The notes: generated by a model from the letters alone, not told the origin. A stretch of DNA of 64,000 nucleotides from Nocardiopsis_C rhodophaea (GCF_039530945.1 NZ_BAAAPC010000003.1:1-64000); one strand, 5' to 3'. Shown: positions 18,103-26,487, counted from the stretch's first letter. Program-made: numbers and translations.

Positions 18103-18314
18103 CGCCGGTCGTCTCCGGGGTGGGGCTGGGCGGGGCTGCTGCGATGGCCCGCCCAGCTGGTCTTCCCCTGGGTGGAGGAAGCGGGAGCGGCAGCGACGAG
18201 GGCTTGGGGTGGGGCGCCGCCTGTCGGCTTCCTGGGCGGGCCATGCGGGCGGCCCGGATGTCGGGTTGCGGGCGTCCGTGCGCCGAGTATGCCCGGTTTG
18301 CCCCACGTTCCCCG

Positions 18315-18376
18315 CGATGATCATGGGATTTGTCCCGGTTCTGTCCGGTTTGCCGGGACCATCCCCATGATCATCG
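18315..18376. repeat. Nested palindrome inside the long inverted repeat
   Basis: CGATGATCATGGG (18315-18327) pairs perfectly with 18364-18376. Inside it GTCCCGG (18332-18338) pairs with CCGGGAC (18353-18359). The loop contains CTGTCCGGTTT. Confidence 0.75.
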
Positions 18377-18412
18377 TCAGTGGGGGTCCGCACCCGCCGG
18401 AGGACCGGGTGC

Positions 18413-18496
18413 CCCCAGCCCCCACCGGCCTCGGTGCCGCTTTTCACCCAAGAACGCCGGATCAGCCGATCGCCGGCAAGGCCGCCCAGCAGACCC
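18413..18496 (-). repeat. 84-bp inverted repeat, right arm
   Basis: This is the exact reverse complement of 18019-18102. It ends 60 bp from the hisF stop. Confidence 0.9.
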
Positions 18497-18525
18497 CGGG
18501 CACTTTCCCCACAATGCCGGTTGGG

Positions 18526-18540
18526 GCCCACGGTGTGGGC
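18526..18540 (-). terminator. Small hairpin after hisF
   Basis: GCCCAC pairs with GTGGGC around a 3-base loop, 17 bp past the hisF stop. It is short and without a U-tract, so only weakly supported. Confidence 0.35.
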
Positions 18541-18556
18541 TTCCTCCCCAAAAGGG

Positions 18557-19327
18557 CTAGCGCACGGCGTGGCCGTGGGCGCGCAGCTCCGCCTTGACGT
18601 CGGCGATGGTGAACTCACCGAAGTGGAACACCGAGGCGGCCAGCACGGCGTCGGCTCCCGCGTCGATGGCCGGGGGGAAGTGCTCGACCTTGCCCGCACC
18701 CCCGCTGGCGATGAGCGGGATGTCGACGACCGCGCGCACCGCGCGGATCAGCTCCAGGTCGAATCCCGCCTTGGTGCCGTCGGCGTCCATCGAGTTCAGC
18801 AGGATCTCCCCCGCGCCCAACTCGGCGGCGCGGGCGCACCACTCCACCGCGTCGATGCCGGTGCCTTTGCGGCCGCCGTGGGTGGTGACCTCGAACCCGC
18901 TGGGGGTGGGGTCGCCGTCGGTGACGCGGCGGACGTCGGCGGACAGCACCAGGACCTGGCGGCCGAACCGCTCGGCGATGTCCCGGATGAGTTCGGGGCG
19001 CGCGATGGCGGCGGTGTTCACCCCGACCTTGTCGGCCCCGGCGCGCAGCAGGCGGTCGACGTCATCGGCGCTGCGCACGCCGCCGCCGACGGTCAGCGGG
19101 ATGAACACCTGCTCGGCGGTGCGGCGCACCACGTCGTAGGTGGTCTCCCGTTCCCCGCTGGAGGCGGTGACGTCGAGGAAAGTGAGCTCGTCGGCGCCGT
19201 CGGTGTCGTAGCGCGCGGCCAGCTCCACCGGGTCGCCGGCGTCGCGCAGGTGGGCGAACTTGACCCCTTTGACGACCCGCCCGGCGTCGACGTCGAGGCA
19301 GGGGATGACGCGGATCGCCAGGCTCAT
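18557..19327 (-). CDS. hisF: Imidazole glycerol phosphate synthase cyclase subunit
   Basis: HisF uses ammonia from HisH to form imidazole glycerol phosphate and AICAR. The 256-residue TIM barrel has the N-terminal catalytic Asp in IPCLDVDAGRVVKG, the second one in VLSADVRRV, and phosphate motifs LTVGGGVRS, IASGGAGKVEH and AASVFHFGE. It overlaps the priA stop by four bases (ATGA), so it is coupled to it. It is the last gene of the his operon. Confidence 0.97.
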   Translation of the reverse strand: MSLAIRVIPCLDVDAGRVVKGVKFAHLRDAGDPVELAARYDTDGADELTFLDVTASSGERETTYDVVRRTAEQVFIPLTVGGGVRSADDVDRLLRAGADKVGVNTAAIARPELIRDIAERFGRQVLVLSADVRRVTDGDPTPSGFEVTTHGGRKGTGIDAVEWCARAAELGAGEILLNSMDADGTKAGFDLELIRAVRAVVDIPLIASGGAGKVEHFPPAIDAGADAVLAASVFHFGEFTIADVKAELRAHGHAVR

Positions 19328-20055
19328 CGGGCGCTCACCGCCGCCAGCGCCTCCTGGAGGGTGAACGCGCCCTCGTAGAGGGCCGTGCCCATGATGGCGC
19401 CCTCGACGCCCAGCGGGGTCAGCGTGGCGATGGCCCGCAGGTCGTCCAGGCTGGAGACCCCGCCGCTGGCCACCACGGGCTTGTTAGTGCGCTCGCACAC
19501 TGTGCGCAGCAGGTCCAGGTTGGGGCCCTTGAGGGTGCCGTCCTTGTTGACGTCGGTCACCACGTAGCGGGCGCAGCCCTCTGACTCCAGCCGCTCCAGG
19601 GTGGCGAACAGGTCGCCGCCGTCGCGGGTCCAGCCGCGGGCGGCCAGCGTGGTGCCGCGCACGTCGAGGCCGATGGCGATCTGGTCGCCGTGCTCGGCGA
19701 TGCTCTTGGCGCACCACTCGGGGTTCTCCAGCGCGGCGGTGCCGATGTTGACGCGCGTGCAGCCGGTGGCGAGCGCCGCGACCAGCGACTCGTCGTCGCG
19801 GATGCCCCCCGACAGCTCCACCTTGACATCGAGGCGGCCGACGATGTCGGTCAGCAGCTCCCGGTTGTGGCCGCGTCCGAAGGCGGCGTCCAGGTCGACC
19901 AGGTGGATCCATTCGGCGCCGGCGTTCTGCCAGGCCATGGCGGCCTGCAACGGGTCGCCGTACTGGCCGCCGGAGCCGGCCTTCCCCTGGACGAGCTGGA
20001 CGGCCTGGCCGTCGGTGACGTCCACGGCGGGCAGGAGTTCGAGGGTGGAGGACAT
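19324..20055 (-). CDS. priA: Bifunctional ProFAR / phosphoribosylanthranilate isomerase (PriA)
   Basis: HisA-type (beta/alpha)8 isomerase of 243 residues. The two catalytic Asp lie in LLPAVDVTDGQAV and VVTDVNKDGTLKGPN. In actinobacteria this enzyme (PriA) usually does both the HisA step and the TrpF step of tryptophan synthesis. No trpF gene is in this window, which fits, but dual activity is inferred. The ATG at 20055 begins the conserved N-terminus; upstream frame sequence is unrelated. Its stop overlaps the hisF start. Confidence 0.93.
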   Translation of the reverse strand: MSSTLELLPAVDVTDGQAVQLVQGKAGSGGQYGDPLQAAMAWQNAGAEWIHLVDLDAAFGRGHNRELLTDIVGRLDVKVELSGGIRDDESLVAALATGCTRVNIGTAALENPEWCAKSIAEHGDQIAIGLDVRGTTLAARGWTRDGGDLFATLERLESEGCARYVVTDVNKDGTLKGPNLDLLRTVCERTNKPVVASGGVSSLDDLRAIATLTPLGVEGAIMGTALYEGAFTLQEALAAVSAR

Positions 20056-20161
20056 GGGTGTCAGGCGACCTTCACTTCCGACGGGTTGGGGTCGAATCAA
20101 GCATGCCAGACGGGGGTCGTGACGTGCGTGGGTGCCGCCGCTGCGCGGCGCGGGCCGCGGC

Positions 20162-20797
20162 TCACAGCGTGGCGGCCCAGTTGGCCAGCACCTTGGCACC
20201 GGCGTCCCCGGACTTCTCCGGGTGGAACTGGGTGGCGCACAGCGGGCCGTTCTCAACCGCGGCGACGAACGGGGTGCCGTGGGTCGACCAGGTCACCTTG
20301 GGCGGGGTGATGTGCGAGCTGGTGGGCTCCAGCTTCCAGTCGAGCACGCCGTAGGAGTGCACGAAGTAGAAGCGCTCCTCGGGGCCGATGCCCGCGAACA
20401 GCCGCGACCCCTCGGGGATGTCGAGGGTGTTCCAGCCCATGTGCGGGACGATCGGGGCACGCAGGCGCTCGACGGTGCCGGGCCACTCGGCGCACCCCGC
20501 ACTCGCCACGCCGTGTTCGACGCCCTCCTCGAAGAGGACCTGCATGCCCACGCAGATGCCGAGGACGGGGCGTCCCCCGGCGAGTCTTCGGCCGATGACG
20601 CGGTCGCCCTGGGCGGCGCGCAGCCCCTCCATGCAGGCGCCGAACGCGCCTACGCCGGGGACGACGAGGCCGTCGGCGTCCAGGGCGGCCTGCGGGTCAC
20701 CGGTGACGGTGACGTCGGCGCCGGTGCGTTCCATGGCCCGCTGCGCCGAGCGCAGGTTGCCCGATCCGTAGTCGAAGATGACGACGCGAGGCTGCAC
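20162..20797 (-). CDS. hisH: Imidazole glycerol phosphate synthase glutaminase subunit
   Basis: HisH hydrolyses glutamine and channels ammonia to HisF. The 211-residue class I amidotransferase has the oxyanion region VVPGVGAFG, the nucleophile Cys in LGICVGMQVLFE, HMGWNTL, and the catalytic His-Glu in QFHPEKSG. It starts with GTG. It precedes priA by about 100 bp and follows the small membrane gene. Confidence 0.96.
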   Translation of the reverse strand: MQPRVVIFDYGSGNLRSAQRAMERTGADVTVTGDPQAALDADGLVVPGVGAFGACMEGLRAAQGDRVIGRRLAGGRPVLGICVGMQVLFEEGVEHGVASAGCAEWPGTVERLRAPIVPHMGWNTLDIPEGSRLFAGIGPEERFYFVHSYGVLDWKLEPTSSHITPPKVTWSTHGTPFVAAVENGPLCATQFHPEKSGDAGAKVLANWAATL

Positions 20798-20839
20798 GGG
20801 GAATCGTGCCTTTCCAGTTGCCGGCGGTGCCGGGATCCT

Positions 20840-21001
20840 TCAGCCGAAGTAGCCCAGCCGCAGCACGCCGGATGCCACGGCCAGGACGGTGCACAGGCCA
20901 AGGAGGGCGGTCAGGGCTTTGTTCGTCTTCCAGGTGGCGATGGCGCCACCGAGGAGCAGTCCGCCCAGCGCGATGAGCAGGACGGCCCACACGTCCTGCA
21001 T
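20840..21001 (-). CDS. 53-residue two-helix membrane protein in the his operon
   Basis: The ATG overlaps the hisB stop codon (TAATG), so translation is coupled to hisB. The product is almost entirely two hydrophobic helices (VWAVLLIALGGLLLGGAIA and ALTALLGLCTVLAVASGVL) joined by a basic turn, TWKTNK. I recognise no family. Streptomyces also has a small gene between hisB and hisH, which supports it as real. Confidence 0.75.
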   Translation of the reverse strand: MQDVWAVLLIALGGLLLGGAIATWKTNKALTALLGLCTVLAVASGVLRLGYFG

Positions 21002-21594
21002 TACAGGGCGCCCTTGGTGGAGGGCACGCCGGACACGCGGGGGTCGCGCTCGCAGGCGAAGCGCAGGGCGCGCGCGAAGGCCTTGAACTGGCACTCGACG
21101 ATGTGGTGGGCGTTGCGGCCGTAGGGCACGTGGATGTGCAGGGCGACGCGGGCCTGGGCGACGAAGGACTCGAAGATGTGCCGGGTCATCGTGGTGTCGT
21201 AGTCGCGCCCGATGACCGGGGCCATCGGCTCCGGCTCGGTGTGCACGAGGTAGGGGCGGCCCGACACGTCCACCGTGACCTCGGCGAGCGCCTCGTCGAG
21301 CGGCACCTTGGCGTCGGCGAACCGGCGGATCCCGGCCTTGTCGCCCAGCGCCTCCTTGAACGCCGCGCCGAGCGCGAGCGCGGTGTCCTCCATGGTGTGG
21401 TGGGAGTCGATGTGCAGGTCGCCCTCGGTGTGCACGGTCAGGTCGAACAGGCCGTGCTTGGCGAGCTGGTCGAGCATGTGGTCGTAGAAGCCGACGCCGG
21501 TGGAGATGTCGGCGACCCCGGTGCCGTCGAGGTCGATCTCGACCACGACCTTGGTCTCCTTGGTGGTGCGTTCGACGCGGCCGATGCGGCTCAT
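21001..21594 (-). CDS. hisB: Imidazoleglycerol-phosphate dehydratase
   Basis: HisB removes water from imidazole glycerol phosphate to form imidazole acetol phosphate, in a manganese-dependent 24-mer. The 197-residue monofunctional form shows FYDHMLDQLAKHG, the metal motif HIDSHHTMEDTALALG and the second one, GRNAHHIVECQFKAFARALR. It lacks the phosphatase domain found in enterobacteria. It starts with ATG. Confidence 0.97.
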   Translation of the reverse strand: MSRIGRVERTTKETKVVVEIDLDGTGVADISTGVGFYDHMLDQLAKHGLFDLTVHTEGDLHIDSHHTMEDTALALGAAFKEALGDKAGIRRFADAKVPLDEALAEVTVDVSGRPYLVHTEPEPMAPVIGRDYDTTMTRHIFESFVAQARVALHIHVPYGRNAHHIVECQFKAFARALRFACERDPRVSGVPSTKGAL

Positions 21595-21655
21595 AGGACT
21601 CGGACTCTCCTGGTCTGGTGGCGGGGGGGACGGTGGTCGGGCGCGCTCGGGCTCC

Positions 21656-22831
21656 CTAGGCTCCGGGGCTCCCCGGCGCCCCGGGCTCGCCGTGCTTCTC
21701 TCGGGCGGCGGGCGGGTCGGCCGTCACCCGGAGCAACGCGTCGCGGAACGCCGACATTTCCTCCGGTGTGCCGACGGTGACGCGCAGCCACCCGGCCGGG
21801 CCGACCTCGCGGATGAGTACGCCGTGGTCGAGCAGACCTCGCCAGACGGCCGCGCGGTCGGCGAACTCGCCGAACATCACGAAGTTGGCGTCGGAGTCGG
21901 CCACGGTGAACCCGTGGTCCCGCAGCCACGCGACCAGGGCGTCGCGCTCCTCGCGCAGCTGCTTGACCGCGCCGAGGAGTTCGTCGGAGAACTCCAGCGC
22001 GGTGAGCGCGACGATCTGGCTGACGGCCGAGAGATGGTACGGCAGGCGGACCAGCTGCAGGGCGTCGACCACGGCCGGGTTCGCGGCGAGGTAGCCCAGC
22101 CGCGCCCCGGCCATGGCGAACGCCTTGGACATGGTCCGGGAGACGATCAGCCGGGGGTGGTCGGGCAGCAGCGACAGCGCGCTGGGGGTGCCCTCGCGGC
22201 GGAACTCGGCGTAGGCCTCGTCCACCACGACCATGCCCGGCGCGACGGCGGCGATCTCCCGGATCACCTCCAGCGGCAGCGCCGTGCCGGTGGGGTTGTT
22301 GGGCGAGGTCAGAAAGACGATGTCGGGCCGGTGGCGGGCGATCGCGTCCTTGGCGGCGTCGAGGTCGATGGTGAAGTCGGCGGTGCGCGGCACGCCGACC
22401 CACGCGGTGCCGGTGACCTCGGTGATGATCGGGTGCATCGAGTAGGACGGCTCGAAGCCCATGGCGGTGCGCCCGGCGCCACCGAAGACCTGCAGGAGCT
22501 GCTGCAGCACCTCGTTGGAACCGTTGGCCGCCCACACCTCGCGGACGTCGAGGTCGTGGTCGAGGTAGGCGGCCAGGGCGGCCCGCAGCCGGGTGGCGTC
22601 GCGGTCGGGGTAGCGGTTCAGCCCGCGGGCGACGTCGGCGACACCGCGGGCCAGCGCCGCGGCGAGCTCCTCGGAGGGGGCGTAGGGGTTCTCGTTGGTG
22701 TTGAGCGCGTAGGGCACCTCAAGCTGCGGCGCGCCGTAGGGGGCCTTGCCGCGCAGGTCGTCGCGGACCGGCAGGTCCTCCAGGCGGAACCCCGCGGCGG
22801 TCCCTTCGACGGCTTCCTCGCGCCGGATCAC
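21656..22831 (-). CDS. hisC: Histidinol-phosphate aminotransferase
   Basis: PLP enzyme that transaminates imidazole acetol phosphate to histidinol phosphate. The 391-residue fold-type I enzyme has ALNTNENPYAPS at the start, FLTSPNNPTGTAL, VVVDEAYAEF, and the PLP lysine in SRTMSKAFAMAGARLGY. The GTG at 22831 overlaps the hisD stop (GTGA) and has AAGGGG upstream. The tail after the last domain is a short low-complexity stretch. Confidence 0.96.
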   Translation of the reverse strand: MIRREEAVEGTAAGFRLEDLPVRDDLRGKAPYGAPQLEVPYALNTNENPYAPSEELAAALARGVADVARGLNRYPDRDATRLRAALAAYLDHDLDVREVWAANGSNEVLQQLLQVFGGAGRTAMGFEPSYSMHPIITEVTGTAWVGVPRTADFTIDLDAAKDAIARHRPDIVFLTSPNNPTGTALPLEVIREIAAVAPGMVVVDEAYAEFRREGTPSALSLLPDHPRLIVSRTMSKAFAMAGARLGYLAANPAVVDALQLVRLPYHLSAVSQIVALTALEFSDELLGAVKQLREERDALVAWLRDHGFTVADSDANFVMFGEFADRAAVWRGLLDHGVLIREVGPAGWLRVTVGTPEEMSAFRDALLRVTADPPAAREKHGEPGAPGSPGA

Positions 22832-24138
22832 CGCGCCGCCCCTTCGGTCCGGCCCACGCGGGCGCTGACGGCCTCGCCGTGGGCGGGCAGGTCCTCGGCC
22901 TCGGCCAGCGCGACGACGCTCGGGGCGATCTCGGCCAGCGCGGCACGGTCGTACTCCACGACGTGGATACCGCGCAGGAAGGTCTGTACGCTCAGGCCCG
23001 AGGAGTGGTGGGCGCTGCCGCCCGTGGGCAGCACGTGGTTGGATCCGGCGCAGTAGTCGCCGAGGGAGACGGGGGCGAAGTCGCCGACGAACACGGCGCC
23101 GGCGTTGCGCACGCGGGCCGCGACGGCGCTCGCGTCGGCCGTCATGATCTCCAGGTGCTCGGCGGCGTAGGCGTCGACGGCGGCGATCCCCTGGTCGAGG
23201 TCGTCGACGAGGACGATGCCCGACTGGCGGCCCCCGAGGGCCTCGGCGACGCGCTCGCTGTGCTTGGTGGCGGGGACGCGCTCGGCCAGCTCGGCCTCGA
23301 CCTTGTCCGCGAGTTCGGTGGACGGGGTGACCAGCACTGACGCCGCGATGACGTCGTGCTCGGCCTGGCTGATGAGGTCGGCCGCGACATAGCCGGGGTC
23401 GGCGGTGTCGTCGGCGATGATGGCGATCTCGGTGGGGCCGGCCTCGGCGTCGATGCCGATGACGCCCTTGAGCAGGCGCTTGGCGGCGGCCACCCAGATG
23501 TTGCCCGGGCCGGTGACCATGTCGGCGCGCGCGCACTCGCCCGCGCCGTAGGCGAACATGGCGACGGCCTGGGCGCCGCCGACCGCGTAGACCTCGTCGA
23601 TGCCGAGCAGGGCGCAGGCGGCCAGGACCGTGGGGTGCGGCAGGCCGCCGAAGTCGGCCTGGGGCGGGGAGGCGACGGCGAGCGAGCCGACGCCGGCCTC
23701 CTGGGCGGGCACCGCGTTCATCACGACGCTGGAGGGGTAGACGGCGCGGCCGCCGGGGACGTAGAGGCCGACGCGTCCGACGGGCACCCACCGCTCGGTG
23801 ACGGTGCCGCCGGGGACGACCTGCGTGACGCTGTCGGTGCGGCGCTGGTCGGCGTGGACCTTGCGGGCGCGCTGGATGGAGTGCTCCAAGCCCGTGCGTA
23901 CGGCCGGGTCGAGCTCCGCGAGAGCCGAATCGATGGCTGCCGGGGGGACGCGGATGTCATCGAGGCGGACGCCGTCGAAGCGCTCGGTGAGCTCGATCAG
24001 CGCCTCGACGCCCCGATGGCGGACGTCGTCGCAGATCGGGCGGACCTTCGCGGTCGCGGCCTCGATGTCGAGCTCGGCGCGTGGCAGCAGGTCACGCGGG
24101 TCGCCAGGGGTTCCTCGGAGATCGATTCGGGAGATCAC
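22828..24138 (-). CDS. hisD: Histidinol dehydrogenase
   Basis: Zinc enzyme that oxidises histidinol to histidine in two NAD-dependent steps. The 436-residue product contains VPGGRAVYPSSVVMNAVPA, GAQAVAMFAYG, the zinc/substrate His in QAEHDVIAAS, the catalytic Glu-His pair in AAEHLEIMT and SLGDYCAGSNHVLPT. It starts with GTG and is the first gene of the operon; the region upstream is shared with the divergent ferritin gene. Confidence 0.97.
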   Translation of the reverse strand: MISRIDLRGTPGDPRDLLPRAELDIEAATAKVRPICDDVRHRGVEALIELTERFDGVRLDDIRVPPAAIDSALAELDPAVRTGLEHSIQRARKVHADQRRTDSVTQVVPGGTVTERWVPVGRVGLYVPGGRAVYPSSVVMNAVPAQEAGVGSLAVASPPQADFGGLPHPTVLAACALLGIDEVYAVGGAQAVAMFAYGAGECARADMVTGPGNIWVAAAKRLLKGVIGIDAEAGPTEIAIIADDTADPGYVAADLISQAEHDVIAASVLVTPSTELADKVEAELAERVPATKHSERVAEALGGRQSGIVLVDDLDQGIAAVDAYAAEHLEIMTADASAVAARVRNAGAVFVGDFAPVSLGDYCAGSNHVLPTGGSAHHSSGLSVQTFLRGIHVVEYDRAALAEIAPSVVALAEAEDLPAHGEAVSARVGRTEGAAR

Positions 24139-24281
24139 CCCTTCATTCTAGGGGTCGGGCGCCTCACCTGCTCCGACGGGCGCCCCGCGTCGCACCGGCT
24201 ACGCCGGTGGGCGGGGGCCGCGCACGGGCGCGGGGGCCCGGTCGCGTCCGCTGCCCCCGCCCGCGTCCCGTCGGCCCCGTT

Positions 24282-24300
24282 TTAGGGAAGCCTCACCATA
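24282..24300. promoter_or_regulatory. Iron-box-like site 1 (IdeR/DtxR type)
   Basis: TTAGGGAAGCCTCACCATA matches 16 of 19 positions of the degenerate IdeR consensus TWAGGTWAGSCTWACCTWA, counted by hand. It lies about 130-150 bp upstream of the ferritin start and also upstream of divergent hisD. Confidence 0.6.
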
Positions 24301-24326
24301 AATACCACGAATGAGTCTTACCTAAC

Positions 24327-24345
24327 TTTGGAACACCTAACCTAA
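24327..24345. promoter_or_regulatory. Iron-box-like site 2 (IdeR/DtxR type)
   Basis: TTTGGAACACCTAACCTAA matches 15 of 19 positions of the same consensus; the right half, CTAACCTAA, is perfect. Confidence 0.55.
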
Positions 24346-24351
24346 TTTCTA

Positions 24352-24370
24352 TTCTGAAAGGCTTACCTCA
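24352..24370. promoter_or_regulatory. Iron-box-like site 3 (IdeR/DtxR type)
   Basis: TTCTGAAAGGCTTACCTCA matches 15 of 19 positions of the same consensus. It is 60 bp before the ferritin start. Confidence 0.55.
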
Positions 24371-24430
24371 GTGCCCGACGTTACCTTTTTAATGTTCGAC
24401 TTGGCCATTGTTCCGCGTTATTGTTGAAGC

Positions 24431-24994
24431 ATGGCTTCCATGACAAAGAGCGCCGAGCACGGCCTTTCCAAGTTCCACCGCCTCCTCATTGACCAGCTGC
24501 GTCATGAGTTCACGGCCTCGCACCAGTACGTCGCGTTGGCCACGTGGTTCGACGCCCGCGACCTCCCGCAGCTGGCGCGCGTGTTTTACCGGCAGGCGCT
24601 GGAAGAGCGCGACCACGCGATGATGATCGTGCGCTACCTGATCGACAGCGACGTTTCGGTTACGATCCCGCGGGTCGACGAAATCCAGAACGATTTCGAC
24701 ACTCCGCGCGACCTTGTCGCACTGGCGCTGCGCCAGGAGCGCGAGGTGACCAACCAGTTTCACATGCTGATGCGGGTCGCGCGGGAGGAGAACGACTACA
24801 CCGGCGAACAGTTCCTCCACTGGTTCCTCCAGGAGCAGACGGAGGAGGTCGCGAAGATGTCCACCCTGCTGGCCGTCATCGACCGCAGCGCTGGCAACCT
24901 CTTCGACGTCGAGAACTTCGTCGCCCGTGACATGCCGGATGAGAGCGGCGGCAGCGCGGACGCTCCGAGCACCGCGGGCCCGTCGCTGACCTGA
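24431..24994 (+). CDS. Ferritin (BfrB-like, non-haem)
   Basis: Iron-storage ferritin of 187 residues that forms a 24-mer and oxidises Fe(II). Ferroxidase-type residues are visible in LRHEFTASHQY, ALEERDHAMMIVRYL, QEREVTNQF and LQEQTEEVAKM. The C-terminal tail (Gly/Ser/Asp-rich) is typical of mycobacterial BfrB-like ferritins. The ATG at 24431 is used; a second in-frame ATG follows at 24440. It is divergent from hisD, with three iron-box-like sites in the promoter region. This fits IdeR control, which in mycobacteria activates ferritin when iron is sufficient. Confidence 0.93.
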   Translation: MASMTKSAEHGLSKFHRLLIDQLRHEFTASHQYVALATWFDARDLPQLARVFYRQALEERDHAMMIVRYLIDSDVSVTIPRVDEIQNDFDTPRDLVALALRQEREVTNQFHMLMRVAREENDYTGEQFLHWFLQEQTEEVAKMSTLLAVIDRSAGNLFDVENFVARDMPDESGGSADAPSTAGPSLT

Positions 24995-25044
24995 GGGGCG
25001 GACGCGAACGACAGGCGCCACCGCCGGTCGGGCATACTTGTGCA

Positions 25045-25728
25045 ATGCCTGACCGGCTACCGCTGTTTCCGCTCGGGAGTGTGCTGTTCCCGGGGCTGAC
25101 CATGCCGCTCCATGTGTTCGAGGAGCGGTACCGCCAACTCATCTCCGAGCTGTTGGAACCCGCCGAGGACGCGGGAGAGGCCCGGCGGTTCGGGGTCGTC
25201 GGGATCGAGCTCGGCCACGAGGTCGGCGCGACGGCCGCCCACCAGCTGTCCGACGTCGGCTGCATGGCCGAGGTCCGCAGCGTGCGCAGGCATGACGACG
25301 GGCGGTACGACCTCGTGGTCGAGGGCGGGTCGCGCTTCCGCGTCGAGGAGATCGACGACCCCGATGACGAGCACCCCTACCTGCGGGCGGCCACCACGCT
25401 CATCCCCGACGAACTGGGGGACGGCGCCGAGGAGCAGGCCGAGCGCGTCGGGCGGCTGTTCCGCGTCTACTGCCAACGGCTGACCGGGATCGGCCTCCCC
25501 ACCAAGCCGCCAGCGGACTTCCCCGCTGACCCGCTGCCGCTGTCCTACGCGGTCTCGGCCGCGCTCGTCCTCGACCAGCGCGACAAGCAGGCGCTGCTGG
25601 AGGCCGATCACGCGGCGGCGCGGCTGGAGCTGGCCTCGACCCTGATGCGGCGGGAGAACCGCGTGCTCAACGCCCTGCCCACCCTGCCCGCTGGTCAGCT
25701 GCTGCGCCGCGAGATCAACCTCAACTAG
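25045..25728 (+). CDS. LON N-terminal (substrate-binding) domain protein
   Basis: The 227-residue product is a stand-alone LON substrate-binding domain. It begins LPLFPLGSVLFPGLTMPLHVFEERYR, the standard start of the Lon N-domain, and has GTVCMAEV-like sequence (DVGCMAEVRSV) and YDLVVEGGSRFRV. No AAA+ or protease domain follows. Such proteins are widespread in actinobacteria without a known substrate. The distance from the ferritin gene (50 bp) would allow co-transcription. Confidence 0.9.
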   Translation: MPDRLPLFPLGSVLFPGLTMPLHVFEERYRQLISELLEPAEDAGEARRFGVVGIELGHEVGATAAHQLSDVGCMAEVRSVRRHDDGRYDLVVEGGSRFRVEEIDDPDDEHPYLRAATTLIPDELGDGAEEQAERVGRLFRVYCQRLTGIGLPTKPPADFPADPLPLSYAVSAALVLDQRDKQALLEADHAAARLELASTLMRRENRVLNALPTLPAGQLLRREINLN

Positions 25729-25851
25729 AGCGGCGCCCCGGCCCCTCCTGCCGCCGCCCCAGCGCTTCACTGTTCCCCGGATTCCCCTCGCCCGCCCCGC
25801 GCCGCATACCATGCGGCTGACCACCAGCGCCACGCGTCGCACAGGAGCGTC

Positions 25852-26331
25852 ATGAGCGGAAAAGGCACCCCCGCCACGGTCGCGGCCACCCGCGCCCAGG
25901 TCGGGTTCCGCCTGCACCCCTACGCGGCCTCCGGCGACGGCGGCGCGTCCTACGGCTACGAGGCAGCCGACGCGCTGGGTGTGCGCCACGACCGGGTGTT
26001 CAAGACGCTCGTGGCCGAGGTTGACGGCCACCTCACCGTAGGCGTGGTGCCGGTTGACGCGAGTCTGGACCTGAAGGCGCTGGCAGCAGCGGTCGGCGGC
26101 AAGAAGGCCGCGATGGCCGACCCCCGGGCGGCCGAACGCGCCACCGGCTACGTGCGCGGCGGTATCAGCCCCCTCGGCCAGCGCAAACGCCTCCCCACGG
26201 TCATCGACGCGTCGGTCGGCGGCCACACCAGCGTCTTCGTCTCCGCTGGGCGGCGCGGGCTGCAGATAGAGCTCTCCCCCGCCGACCTGCTCCACCTGAC
26301 CGGCGCGACCACCGCCGACCTCCGCGGCTGA
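25852..26331 (+). CDS. ybaK: Cys-tRNA(Pro) deacylase, YbaK/EbsC family
   Basis: Trans-editing enzyme that hydrolyses cysteine mischarged on tRNA-Pro. The 159-residue product has VFKTLVAEVDG, the conserved Lys/Gly region ALAAAVGGKKAAMADPRAAERATGYVRGGISPLGQRKRLP (residues about 77-116), and the C-terminal GRRGLQIELSPADL. AGGAGCGTC precedes the ATG. It lies between unrelated genes and is probably monocistronic. Confidence 0.93.
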   Translation: MSGKGTPATVAATRAQVGFRLHPYAASGDGGASYGYEAADALGVRHDRVFKTLVAEVDGHLTVGVVPVDASLDLKALAAAVGGKKAAMADPRAAERATGYVRGGISPLGQRKRLPTVIDASVGGHTSVFVSAGRRGLQIELSPADLLHLTGATTADLRG

Positions 26332-26487
26332 GACCCCAGGCCCGCTTTCCCCCTCCGCATCCCGGCGGCCCGATTCGGGCTGCCCGTACCGCGCCACGCC
26401 CGCCACCCTCTTCTCACGGCGGCCCCGGAGGCCTAACGTTGAGGAACCAGGCGAACACAATAGGGCGCGCGTGGAGGATGAGGCGCG

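Larger units (their letters stand above)
17664..18556. other. Non-coding interval with long inverted repeats
   Basis: No supportable gene lies here; the open frames on both strands lack protein-like composition and mirror each other through the inverted repeat. The interval holds an 84-bp perfect inverted repeat, a nested hairpin at 18315-18376, three copies of CCGGTTTGCC-like sequence and three of TGATCATG. Base use is unlike the flanking genes, with long G and C runs. Confidence 0.7.

Noticed and set aside
18019..18496. Insertion sequence bounded by the 84-bp inverted repeat
   Set aside because: The 310-bp interior has no transposase, and no target-site duplication is seen outside the arms.
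17731..18699. Two overlapping 288-codon frames on opposite strands in the inverted-repeat region
   Set aside because: They read through the 84-bp inverted repeat on both strands, giving the same peptide stretch twice; composition is not protein-like and one runs into hisF antisense.
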